Position numbers and translations under genes: made by a program
Assembly: GCF_000265405.1 (NCBI RefSeq)
Contig: NC_018010.1
Span: 2,377,501-2,441,500 of the forward strand
Direction: 5' to 3'
Length of the DNA stretch: 64,000 bases
DNA from: Belliella baltica DSM 15883
GTDB taxonomy: Bacteria > Bacteroidota > Bacteroidia > Cytophagales > Cyclobacteriaceae
Shown: positions 8,676-17,180 of the stretch, piece after piece
How the letters are laid out: every line of letters starts with the position of its first letter
Numbering within the stretch: position 1 is the first letter of the stretch
The notes under the pieces: generated by a model
What the model was told of the DNA's origin: nothing
Database searches by the model: none
The model's input: the letters and a program-made list of their open reading frames with translations, nothing else

Positions 8676-10067
8676 ATGAATAAATACATTGACCTAATCC
8701 AACAAACTTTTGATTTTCCTACCAAAGAATTTAAAGTTGAAAATAACAAGCTTCATTTTAATGGTGTCAATTTGATGGATATCATCAATACTTATGGCAC
8801 GCCCTTGAAGCTCACGTATTTGCCAAAAATCTCTGAGAATATCCAAAACGCCAAAACATTTTTTGGAAATGCTATAGAAAAGCACGAATACAAAGGCAAG
8901 TATACCTATTGTTATTGTACCAAATCTTCACATTTCAGCTTTGTTCTGAATGAAGCTTTGAAAAATGACATTCATATTGAAACTTCTTCCACATTTGATA
9001 TTCCTTTGGTTAGGAGTCTTTATGAACAAGGCAAAATCACAAAACAGACTTATATCGTATGCAATGGTTTCAAAAGAGACCTTTATAAGCAATACATCAC
9101 CGAATTATTGAATGACGGTTTTGTAAATTGTGTACCTGTTTTGGATAACTTGACCGAGATCGATTACTATCTCGAGCATGTCAAAGTTCCGTTTCAGGTA
9201 GGTATTAGAATTGCTGCAGACGAAGAACCTAAATTTGGCTTTTATACTTCAAGACTTGGAGTAAGGTACAATGATATTTTGAGTCTTTACGAAGAAAAAA
9301 TAAAAGACAATCCAAATGTTTCTTTAAAGATGCTTCACTTTTTCATCAATTCTGGAATTAGAGATACGGCCTACTATTGGTCGGAGTTAACTCGATTTAT
9401 TCAGAAATATGTCGATTTGAAGAAAATCGCACCTAGCCTTGATACCATGGATGTTGGTGGTGGTTGGCCGATCAAGACGAATGTCTTTTTCGATTATGAC
9501 TATCAATATATGGCTGAGCAGATTATTAAAAACATCAAGTGGATGTGTGCTAAGAATAATACTATTGAACCTCATATTTTCACTGAATTTGGGAGCTATA
9601 CAGTAGGGGAAAGCGGAGCAGTTTTGTATTCTATTTTGGACGAAAAACTCCAAAACGACAAAGAGCTTTGGTATATGATTGACGGAAGTTTTATTACCCA
9701 ACTTCCAGATAGCTGGGGACTGAATCAAAAATACATCATGCTTGCAGTAAACAATTGGCAGGAAGAATATCACAACATTAATCTTGGTGGATTGACTTGT
9801 GACAGCATGGATTATTACAATTCCGAAGCACATCAATTCAATATTTATTTACCTAATCCAAAAGAAGGCAAAAAGCAATACATCGGGTTCTTTCATACGG
9901 GTGCTTATCAAGAATCCTTAGGTGGCTACGGAGGCATACAGCACTGTTTGATTCCTGCGCCAAAGCATGTGATCATTGATAGAGATACTGATGGAAGTAT
10001 CAAGCACTGGCTTTTTGCTCCTGAGCAGACTAGCGAGAGTATGTTAAAGACACTTGGGTATAAGTAG
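8676..10067 (+). CDS. speA: Arginine decarboxylase (PLP, alanine-racemase fold)
   Basis: 463 residues. It belongs to the fold III PLP decarboxylases: the PLP lysine is in 'YCTKSSHFSFVLNEAL' (about residue 80) and the phosphate-binding glycine loop is 'MDVGGGWP' (about 262). Compact SpeA-like enzymes of this size are usual in Bacteroidota and make agmatine for polyamines; I assign the substrate by family resemblance. The ATG at 8676 is chosen over the GTG three bases upstream. A TACTCTTTG box (8665-8673) abuts the start codon, so the promoter may lie unusually close. Confidence 0.85.
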   Translation: MNKYIDLIQQTFDFPTKEFKVENNKLHFNGVNLMDIINTYGTPLKLTYLPKISENIQNAKTFFGNAIEKHEYKGKYTYCYCTKSSHFSFVLNEALKNDIHIETSSTFDIPLVRSLYEQGKITKQTYIVCNGFKRDLYKQYITELLNDGFVNCVPVLDNLTEIDYYLEHVKVPFQVGIRIAADEEPKFGFYTSRLGVRYNDILSLYEEKIKDNPNVSLKMLHFFINSGIRDTAYYWSELTRFIQKYVDLKKIAPSLDTMDVGGGWPIKTNVFFDYDYQYMAEQIIKNIKWMCAKNNTIEPHIFTEFGSYTVGESGAVLYSILDEKLQNDKELWYMIDGSFITQLPDSWGLNQKYIMLAVNNWQEEYHNINLGGLTCDSMDYYNSEAHQFNIYLPNPKEGKKQYIGFFHTGAYQESLGGYGGIQHCLIPAPKHVIIDRDTDGSIKHWLFAPEQTSESMLKTLGYK

Positions 10068-10075
10068 CAATTTGG

Positions 10076-10101
10076 AGCGTGATTTCGATCACGCTTTTTT
10101 T
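10076..10101 (+). terminator. Strong Rho-independent terminator after speA
   Basis: AGCGTGAT (10076-10083), TTCG tetraloop, ATCACGCT (10088-10095), then seven T. Textbook form, 8 bases after the speA stop. Confidence 0.92.
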
Positions 10102-10372
10102 ATTTTGACGTAAAAATATTTTAATAAAGTGTTATAAGGAATTATTGAAATATTTTTAAAATAAATTGCGAGTTTAGTATTGATTTATTCTTGATTTTTT
10201 TTTAAATGCAAATCTAATCTGGTACTAGAATTATGTATTCTTTGTGAGGAAATAGTCAATAATTTTAAAAAATTCATCAAAAATAAAGTCTTTTGGCGTG
10301 ATATTTGAAAATTTTTGGAACATTCAAAATAGGAATAATTTTATACATAGTTATACTTATTAAACTTCAATC
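10102..10372. other. AT-rich intergenic region with no recognised feature
   Basis: About 270 bases between the speA terminator and the next start codon. I see no ORF, stable hairpin or clear TTTG/TAnnTTTG promoter pair. The promoter of the 10.4-13.7 kb cluster should lie here. Confidence 0.5.
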
Positions 10373-12340
10373 ATGAATTTAAAACAGTTATTCAATATTT
10401 TTCTTTCCGTTTCTTTTTTTATGATTTCATATAAAAGCCAAGGTCAAAAAGAATATCAAGGAGAATATAAATTCAATAACATTAATGGAAAGGCAAAATT
10501 TCAATTTGTTGAAGATACAGATGGAAAAGTCATTAAGCAGGGGGAATTTAGTTTTGTAAGAAAGGAAAGTGATCCAAAAGACAAGACAAGATTTTTAAAA
10601 ACAGAGATTAAAGGGGTTTATGAACAGGATAAGAAAAAGGGATCTTGGACTTATTTAGACGAAGATCATCAACTTGAATTAGAGGATATAGTAGATTTTG
10701 AATTAATCTCAAACTTAGAAAGTATTCAAATCAAACTGGAAGCGAATTATGTCAATGGAATCCCAAACGGTAAATGGAAATTTGAAGAAAATGAATTTTC
10801 GGAAGGGTCTCTAAATAAGAAAGCCCAAGCAGAAGAATTTTTATTTAAGGATGGAGATATTCAAGGTAAATTTCAGTTTAAATCTTTTACTGATGATTAT
10901 ACACAATTTATTCGTGGAGAATTGAAAGATGATGGCATCATGAATGGAGAGTGGACTTTTGTTTATGAAGCTGAGGGACGATTAGTTAGTGAAGTAAGAA
11001 AGTATGAAGATGGATTTTTACTAGGTTTAGTAAAACGAGATCTAAACAATGATGATGTAATTGAAGAACAAGTTTTTTTTGAAACTATTGCTAAATTGAA
11101 TCAAGTAAATGCTGGTGAAAACAATGGATTCAGAATAGCAGATCAAAATTTTGGTATTTTATTTAATGATGGATTTTTATCAAACAGCCCTGAAATAAAA
11201 GGTCAAACTGAAGGGAATGAGTTTATGACAGATTTTTTAAAGAAAATTCTCCGATATGATGAAAGCTATTTAAATCAAAAGCTGGAATTGATCGAATCTC
11301 CTATACACACAAAGAAGTTTGTTTTTGAATTGAATAGAAATCAACAAAAAATAATAGAAGAACTACCTGCGAAATTTGATGAATTGCTAAAAGTCACTCA
11401 AGAATTTAAAGAAAGAAATGCTCTAGGTTTAAATAGGCAAAAATCCGATTCGCTTTCAGCCACTTATTCATTTTTTGAATTTCAAAATGAGAAACTGAAA
11501 AGATTCAATGAATTGATGGATAAAATAAGAACAAAAGAAATTCAATTTTATGACGTCAATTATATTGCTCAAGAAGGGTTAGAATTTGTGAGTGGCATGG
11601 ATAAAATAAAATATAATTTTGGTGGTGAAGTCAAGGTCCTTGAGATAGAATATTATGTTGGTGATTTTAAAGAAGATTTTTATGGAGCCTTAGACGCTTA
11701 CGTTTTAGAAATGAACAAAGTCACTTCAAAATTTAAAGCATATGCTGAGCGTCAGTTATCTAGAATTGAACAAGATTCTGATTTAAAGAACTTAGAGGAA
11801 AAAATTGGTGAGCGAAAAAATCAACTTGACGAGTTGTACACGGGTTTTGAAGAAAAAGATGAGCTTACTCAAGAGCTACTTAGTGCAATCAATTCTAATA
11901 TACTAAAAGACGATTACAATAGGATTAATGAAAGGTATGCAAAGTCCGAGCAATTTTCTATTAAAAAAGATGAAGCAAATACTCTTCTAGACCTTCTGGA
12001 TGAGATGGAATCTCAATATGAAGTTTTATCCAATATTTCTAGAAACTGGGAGATCTTGGATGAATATTATAATGAAGAAGTAATCAATCCATTCACCTAT
12101 ACAAATTACGACAAGAGAGCAAAACCAAGATTGTTTGAAAGTGCAGAACGGCTTTTTGAGTACTACTTAGAAAGAATTGCCAAAGAACAAGACTATACAG
12201 CAATCAAAATTTGGACAAAAAAAATAGAATCTTTAATTGTGAAAATGTCAGAATTAAGAAATGAAGACACAAGAAGTTTAGAAAGAAGATTAAACAGAAG
12301 GTCTTCAATTAGTAAAATTGAATCAGATTTAGAACTTTAA
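10373..12340 (+). CDS. Exported MORN-like/coiled-coil protein of unknown function
   Basis: 655 residues. A signal peptide of about 24 residues (ending 'YKSQGQ') is followed by MORN/YwqK-like repeats to about residue 240, with recurring 'G.W.F' cores such as 'KKGSWTYLDED', 'PNGKWKFEEN' and 'MNGEWTFVYE'. Residues 330-655 are strongly charged and helical, consistent with coiled coil ('LEEKIGERKNQLDELYTGFEE'). It is the first gene of an apparent three-gene operon, 17 bases ahead of a DUF2490 gene. This suggests a periplasmic or envelope role, but the function is unknown. Confidence 0.75.
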   Translation: MNLKQLFNIFLSVSFFMISYKSQGQKEYQGEYKFNNINGKAKFQFVEDTDGKVIKQGEFSFVRKESDPKDKTRFLKTEIKGVYEQDKKKGSWTYLDEDHQLELEDIVDFELISNLESIQIKLEANYVNGIPNGKWKFEENEFSEGSLNKKAQAEEFLFKDGDIQGKFQFKSFTDDYTQFIRGELKDDGIMNGEWTFVYEAEGRLVSEVRKYEDGFLLGLVKRDLNNDDVIEEQVFFETIAKLNQVNAGENNGFRIADQNFGILFNDGFLSNSPEIKGQTEGNEFMTDFLKKILRYDESYLNQKLELIESPIHTKKFVFELNRNQQKIIEELPAKFDELLKVTQEFKERNALGLNRQKSDSLSATYSFFEFQNEKLKRFNELMDKIRTKEIQFYDVNYIAQEGLEFVSGMDKIKYNFGGEVKVLEIEYYVGDFKEDFYGALDAYVLEMNKVTSKFKAYAERQLSRIEQDSDLKNLEEKIGERKNQLDELYTGFEEKDELTQELLSAINSNILKDDYNRINERYAKSEQFSIKKDEANTLLDLLDEMESQYEVLSNISRNWEILDEYYNEEVINPFTYTNYDKRAKPRLFESAERLFEYYLERIAKEQDYTAIKIWTKKIESLIVKMSELRNEDTRSLERRLNRRSSISKIESDLEL

Positions 12341-12357
12341 GAATAAGTGAAAATAGT

Positions 12358-13176
12358 ATGTTAAGTAAGATATCAAGTTCTCTGATTCTAGTTTCATTTC
12401 TTTTTGTAGCATATACTTCTTCTTTTGGTCAAGGATTGACAGTTCCTGATCAGAAAATATCGCTTCCATCTACCACAGAAAATTGGAATGGATTATATCT
12501 CAAATTGAGGCTTTCTGATAAATGGTGGTGGTATCAAGAAAATCATTATCGAAGAAGATCAAGTGCTGAAAACAGACTAGATTTTATTGGAAGGATGGGT
12601 CAAATCTACAATAGATTCGGAATGACTTACATCTTTACAGATAATTTTGAAGTCACCTTTGGACCCACTTTAGTATATAATTTTGCTCCGGAAAGAGGCA
12701 ATCCAGAATACGTTGATTCTGTTTTAGAACCAAGATTTTGGCATCAATGGCTTCTTACACAATCAGTGGGTTCTGTAAAAGTACTCCATCAATTTAGGTT
12801 TGAGCACAGGTTTAAAAGACCAAATGATATAGGTGCGGATTTCAATTATACAGATAGGTGGAGATACAAAATCACAGCTTATGTTCCATTGAATAAACCA
12901 AAAATGGAAAATAAGACATTATTTATTGCTCCATCAAATGAATTTTTCTTCGAAACTGGAGAGAATGTTTGGAATATATTTGAAGAAAATAGGCTTTATA
13001 CAGCTATTGGATATACATACAATAATTTCATGTTTTTTGGAGGACATATGTGGACTTATGGCCCAACAGATTTGCCTGGTACGTATAGAGACAGGCATAT
13101 CATTAGATTGAATGTCATGTATACCATTGATTTCAGAGGTAATAGAAAACCTTTAACTAGAGATTTTGCATTTTAA
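12358..13176 (+). CDS. DUF2490 family outer-membrane protein
   Basis: 272 residues with a signal peptide (cleavage near 'SSFGQ', residue 25). The rest alternates aromatic and polar residues in beta-strand fashion: 'YLKLRLSDKWWWYQENHYRR', 'WHQWLLTQSVG', 'RFEHRFKRP', 'RDRHIIRLNVMY'. This is the signature of DUF2490, a small outer-membrane beta-barrel family frequent in Bacteroidota. The ligand is unknown. It sits between the coiled-coil protein and a second barrel with 17- and 13-base gaps, so the three are likely cotranscribed. Confidence 0.85.
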   Translation: MLSKISSSLILVSFLFVAYTSSFGQGLTVPDQKISLPSTTENWNGLYLKLRLSDKWWWYQENHYRRRSSAENRLDFIGRMGQIYNRFGMTYIFTDNFEVTFGPTLVYNFAPERGNPEYVDSVLEPRFWHQWLLTQSVGSVKVLHQFRFEHRFKRPNDIGADFNYTDRWRYKITAYVPLNKPKMENKTLFIAPSNEFFFETGENVWNIFEENRLYTAIGYTYNNFMFFGGHMWTYGPTDLPGTYRDRHIIRLNVMYTIDFRGNRKPLTRDFAF

Positions 13177-13189
13177 ATTGATTGATTAA

Positions 13190-13657
13190 ATGAAAAAATT
13201 TTTGATAATTGCAGGCCTTGTATTTATTTCTTTATCTGTCTCTGCTCAGTATAAAGGTCAATTTAGGGCTATTCATGCCTATGAAATGGCTTATGATAAA
13301 CCTTTCTTTGGATTAAATTTCACAGGTGAATATTTTCCATTAAACTATTTTTCAATAGCTCCTTCGTTTACTTTTTTTGTCCCACCTACAGGTAATGCTA
13401 GAGCCTTTGATTTAAATGCAAGATATTATTTAACAGAAAAGGAAAAGCAATGGTATTTGACTGCTGGTTATGGTTTTTATCGAAGAATATTTGAATTTAA
13501 TGAGCAAAATACGCTAGATCACAATTCTCTGAATTTAGGTGTAGGAGGCATGATCAAATTCTCTGATGAATTGGGATTAAACCCAGAGGTAAGGTTTCAA
13601 GCCTTTGGTAGAAATAGCATGGTATTTAAGCTGGGAATAGTTTATTTCATAAATTAA
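13190..13657 (+). CDS. Small outer-membrane beta-barrel protein
   Basis: 155 residues with a 19-residue signal peptide ending 'VSAQ'. The mature part has about eight short amphipathic strands with aromatic girdles ('FSIAPSFTFFVPP', 'KQWYLTAGYGFYRR', 'SLNLGVGGMIKF') and ends 'LGIVYFIN', a typical C-terminal barrel strand. It is the last gene of the cluster. Its TAA overlaps the TAA of the convergent gene: the palindrome TTAA at 13654-13657 serves both strands. Confidence 0.8.
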   Translation: MKKFLIIAGLVFISLSVSAQYKGQFRAIHAYEMAYDKPFFGLNFTGEYFPLNYFSIAPSFTFFVPPTGNARAFDLNARYYLTEKEKQWYLTAGYGFYRRIFEFNEQNTLDHNSLNLGVGGMIKFSDELGLNPEVRFQAFGRNSMVFKLGIVYFIN

Positions 13658-14757
13658 TGAACACTTTCAGCATGATCAACCCACTTACCATCCAAACTGA
13701 GATATGATTTCATACAATCAGCTGTCATACAGCTGTGTACAGGTAGGATGCCCAAAAGGTCTCCTACCTTTATTTTTTCAAGCAATTCCTCCGAAGCTTG
13801 GATAATGCCATGCTCTTGTGATATGCTTTTGACAAAAGACCTAGACTCAGGAATAGTCCAACCATTTTCATTGAGTATTACGATTTCACCAAAGTTCTTA
13901 CTTCCATCAGATTCCATCAAGACATCTTTGGCTAAGTGCACACCTCCTGCATGTACAAGGATAGTTTTCTTATCTTTTTTGATATCGACTACAGGCGCAG
14001 CAAGAGCTACTGCAATATCACTTTTTTGACAACTTCCGATGCGTGCTTGGGTTATGTCATAAAAAACAAAATTTCCAGGGCCCACTTCATCAATATCACC
14101 AAAATCATCCATGGTTGAGCAACCGGGCGTATCACCAATTCGGGTTACCAAATTAGGATACTCACTGCTGTACTTAGTTTTGAGCATATTCAATGCAAGT
14201 CTTGTTTCCTCGTAAATCTTGGAGATATCCTTTTCATAGTACGAATGACCTGCATGAATATAGAATCCTTTGAAAATCAGTTTATCACGTTCTTTAGCTT
14301 TTCTTAGTATTTTTTCGATAGTGCCAAAATCTGTAGCTTCTACACCCGTACGGCCATATCCAGCATCAATCTCGATAAAAAATTCTATTGAAGAGGTTAA
14401 AGATTTGTTGAGACTTTCAGCTACTTCTTCATTCACCAGCTGAATGGAGATTTTATTTTCTTTAGTTAGCTCTTGAAGCGTTTCGATTTCCAAAGGATTG
14501 AATGGAAATGCAATGTGGATATTTTCCCATCCATCCTGACAAAAGTACTTAGCCATTTTGATAGAGGAAACAGTGATTTCTGTTATGCCATATTCCTTCG
14601 CCCATTTCCCTATTGCTTTGGATTGTCCTGTTTTGAAGTGAGGGATCAATTTCAGTCCATGCTTTTTAGCTTTGTTAGCCATCTTTTGCAAATTATTTCT
14701 GCAAATGGCTTCATCGATCAAAAGTGTTGGAGAGGTAATTTGGCTTAAATATGACAT
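13654..14757 (-). CDS. D-threonine aldolase / D-serine dehydratase-like PLP enzyme
   Basis: 367 residues from the ATG at 14757; the open frame upstream of it is not protein-like and runs into the promoter of the divergent gene. The N-terminal alanine-racemase barrel carries the PLP lysine in 'PHFKTGQ' (Lys42). The C-terminus has 'PVHSCMTADC', the His and Cys metal ligands of the D-TA/DSD1 group. Members cleave D-threonine or dehydrate D-serine with a metal cofactor; I cannot tell which substrate. The gene is convergent with the preceding operon. Confidence 0.85.
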   Translation of the reverse strand: MSYLSQITSPTLLIDEAICRNNLQKMANKAKKHGLKLIPHFKTGQSKAIGKWAKEYGITEITVSSIKMAKYFCQDGWENIHIAFPFNPLEIETLQELTKENKISIQLVNEEVAESLNKSLTSSIEFFIEIDAGYGRTGVEATDFGTIEKILRKAKERDKLIFKGFYIHAGHSYYEKDISKIYEETRLALNMLKTKYSSEYPNLVTRIGDTPGCSTMDDFGDIDEVGPGNFVFYDITQARIGSCQKSDIAVALAAPVVDIKKDKKTILVHAGGVHLAKDVLMESDGSKNFGEIVILNENGWTIPESRSFVKSISQEHGIIQASEELLEKIKVGDLLGILPVHSCMTADCMKSYLSLDGKWVDHAESVH

Positions 14758-14959
14758 AGTAGAATTCTTTCTGCTAAAATAGGATTTGATTTTCGAAAGT
14801 GAAACAATTGCATCTTTTGAAAATGAAAATGTCGATTTCTGACTAAAATCAGGCTCAGAATTGAAAGTCGGGTAAATGTCGGGTAAAATCCTCTCAATTT
14901 TCAGGTTATATTTGAAGAAATCAATCCAATTTGCCATGGTCAAACAAACAATCAACACA

Positions 14960-15781
14960 ATGAAACAACCAGAACTCGGCCTCAAAATCCAAGAATGGAG
15001 AAAAGCCAAAGGATTGACTCAAGAAGAGCTTGTGGAGCGTTGCAACCTCAATGTTCGCACCATTCAAAGAATAGAAGCTGGAGAAGTCACTCCTAGATCT
15101 TATACGATTAAGGCTATTATGGAAGTCTTAGATGTTAGTCATGTAGAAGCCTTGGACTATCTCCCGAAACAAGAAGAAATGAATTTTTCATCTTTATCCA
15201 AGAAAATATTCTTACTAGCAGGGATAGCAGGAATCATTTACTTTTTCATTTCAATTATAGAGTTTTATTGGGATGGAAGTGTTTTTATGGAGTCAGGCAT
15301 AGAGTTGCCTGATTATTATGTTGTTCTTAAAGTTTTTGTTTTTATATCCTTATTCTTTTATGTTTTTGGGTTTGTAAGACTTGGGAAAGAGCTCGGATCA
15401 AAACTAATTCAAATTGGATCAATTTTATTCATCATAATTAATTTAGGAATTATTGGAGCAGATATTTTTTATTCAGAACAATACTTAATGGATTACAAAC
15501 TATTCGGAGTTTTTAAAATATTTAGTCTCGGTGTTTCACTGATACCTTTATCAATTGGTTTGATTTCTGTTCAAAATAAAATGGGTTCTATATTTCTAGT
15601 GGCTGGTGTTGTTGGGTTATTCACTGCACTTCTATTTTGTACTGTGCTTTTCAGTATGTATGGATTGATATTGCTAACAGCCTTTGATATTTTGTGCATC
15701 TATTTATTGTTTTCAATTTATAGTAAGAAAGAGTATTTTAACGGTGCTGAGAATGAAAATGGAACATTGGTTCTATCTTAA
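14960..15781 (+). CDS. Membrane-bound Xre-type HTH regulator
   Basis: 273 residues from the ATG at 14960 ('MKQPELGLKIQEWRKAKGLT'). Residues 1-65 are a lambda-repressor/Xre helix-turn-helix with 'TQEELVERCNLNVRTIQRIEAGE'. After a 25-residue linker come about six transmembrane helices to the C-terminus. This 'HTH plus DUF-type membrane domain' layout occurs in Bacteroidota and suggests a membrane-tethered DNA-binding protein that senses an envelope signal. It is divergent from the PLP enzyme gene and could regulate it; that is inference. Confidence 0.8.
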   Translation: MKQPELGLKIQEWRKAKGLTQEELVERCNLNVRTIQRIEAGEVTPRSYTIKAIMEVLDVSHVEALDYLPKQEEMNFSSLSKKIFLLAGIAGIIYFFISIIEFYWDGSVFMESGIELPDYYVVLKVFVFISLFFYVFGFVRLGKELGSKLIQIGSILFIIINLGIIGADIFYSEQYLMDYKLFGVFKIFSLGVSLIPLSIGLISVQNKMGSIFLVAGVVGLFTALLFCTVLFSMYGLILLTAFDILCIYLLFSIYSKKEYFNGAENENGTLVLS

Positions 15782-15800
15782 ATGAAAGTACAGTTGAAAT

Positions 15801-15843
15801 AAAACCTTTCCATCAATCATTTATAGATTTGAGGAAAGGTTTT
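15801..15843 (+). terminator. Terminator between the Xre regulator and the MFS gene
   Basis: AAAACCTTTCC (15801-15811) pairs with GGAAAGGTTTT (15833-15843) across a 21-nt loop. The T-rich end overlaps the putative promoter box of the next gene. Confidence 0.65.
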
Positions 15844-15845
15844 CT

Positions 15846-15853
15846 TATTTTTG
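15846..15853 (+). promoter_or_regulatory. TAnnTTTG-type -7 box next to the MFS start codon
   Basis: TATTTTTG fits the Bacteroidota -7 consensus TAnnTTTG. It ends three bases before the ATG at 15857, so the transcript would begin at or next to the start codon. The -33 element is poor. Confidence 0.4.
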
Positions 15854-15856
15854 AAG

Positions 15857-17161
15857 ATGTCCAATAATGACTTAGTTGCTAGAGCCTTTGATTTGATAAC
15901 TGATGAAGGGGAGGAGCGAGCATGCGAAGCGATCCCTGATTCAGCTTGTCACGAAACACCAGGGAATTATTTTAAAAATGTTTTCAGTGGGGCATTATCT
16001 AAATTAGCTGAGCAGCTTGTTAGCCCTGGCACGACTTTACCATGGATTTTTTCTGCTCTCGGAGTTCCAAACCTATTTTCTGGTGCATTGGTGCCTATCA
16101 AAGATGCAGGTTCTCTTTTGCCTCAGCTCTTTGTCTCTGCCAAAATTAGAAATTATGCTGTTAGGAAATGGTTTTGGATTGTTCCTGCTTTGATTCAAGC
16201 TATAGCATTGGCTGCTATGGCTTTTGTGGTCTTAAACACTGAGCAAACGACAGCTGGTATATTGATATTGAGTTTACTTCTTCTCTTTAGTATTGCGAGT
16301 GGTGTGGCTAGTATCAGTTTTAAAGATGTCATTGCGAAAACGATCCCAAAAGGTAAAAGAGGCCAACTTTTGGCTGCCAGATCGACGATTGGTGGTGTGT
16401 TGACTTTGATTGCAGGAATTTTTGTTCTGCAAGATTTACAAGGTGAGAATGACAATTCACTTTTATTTTGGTTGGTGATGTCAGGAGCGATTTTGTGGGT
16501 GTTATCAGCTCTGATTTTTGCAAGCATCAGAGAGGAATCCGGAAGTACAACAGGCGGGAGATCTCCAATCAACGAGCTGGAGAAAGCTTGGGGGTTTTGG
16601 AAGGATGATGTAAACCTGAGGCGTTTTATTTTTACTAGAGGCTTGTTGATGGCTATTCCGTTAGCGCAGCCTTTTTTTGTGATTTTGGGAAAAGAGGAAT
16701 TGGAGAATGAAGTTAGCAATCTCGGAATAATGGTCATTGCTGCCGGAATTGCAAGTATTGTCAGTAGTCCATTTTGGGGAAGATTTGCAGATCAGTCAAG
16801 TCGAAAGTTGATGGTTTGGGTATCTGTTTTGGGAATTGTTAATATTTCATTGATGGCACTTTTTCCAATTTGGCCAGATGCTTTTAAAAATATTTATACT
16901 TTTGCAGGTTTATTTCTGATTCAAGTCATGGCACATGGCGGGGCAAGGTTAAGTAGGAAAACTTACTTGGTAGATTTTGCTCCAGAAAAAGAGAGACCAC
17001 TTTACTTTTCTCTTTCGAATACCATGATCGGAGTTTTTACCTTGATTGCCGCAGGGCTTGGGTCATTTTCTTCTATTTTCGGAATTCCCACGATGCTATT
17101 TTTATTTGTTGCCTTGCTTGTTTTAGCCTTGTTTCTCGCATTTAGGCTAAAAGAAGTTTGA
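15857..17161 (+). CDS. MFS transporter
   Basis: 434 residues with twelve probable transmembrane segments, beginning after a 60-residue cytoplasmic stretch. That N-terminus is unusual for MFS: it has 'FDLITDEGEERACEAIPDSA' and two or three cysteines. The loop between helices 2 and 3 ('KDVIAKTIPKGKRGQLLAAR') and a similar one in the second half ('RLSRKTYLVDFAPEKERPL') match the basic MFS loop. The substrate is unknown. The ATG at 15857 is used; a TTG two codons earlier is less likely. Confidence 0.85.
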   Translation: MSNNDLVARAFDLITDEGEERACEAIPDSACHETPGNYFKNVFSGALSKLAEQLVSPGTTLPWIFSALGVPNLFSGALVPIKDAGSLLPQLFVSAKIRNYAVRKWFWIVPALIQAIALAAMAFVVLNTEQTTAGILILSLLLLFSIASGVASISFKDVIAKTIPKGKRGQLLAARSTIGGVLTLIAGIFVLQDLQGENDNSLLFWLVMSGAILWVLSALIFASIREESGSTTGGRSPINELEKAWGFWKDDVNLRRFIFTRGLLMAIPLAQPFFVILGKEELENEVSNLGIMVIAAGIASIVSSPFWGRFADQSSRKLMVWVSVLGIVNISLMALFPIWPDAFKNIYTFAGLFLIQVMAHGGARLSRKTYLVDFAPEKERPLYFSLSNTMIGVFTLIAAGLGSFSSIFGIPTMLFLFVALLVLALFLAFRLKEV

Positions 17162-17180
17162 TCCAAATAAGAATTTAATT

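Noticed and set aside
14758..15009. 84-residue N-terminal extension of the D-threonine-aldolase-like gene
   Set aside because: Not conserved in type and overlaps the start region of the divergent regulator gene.
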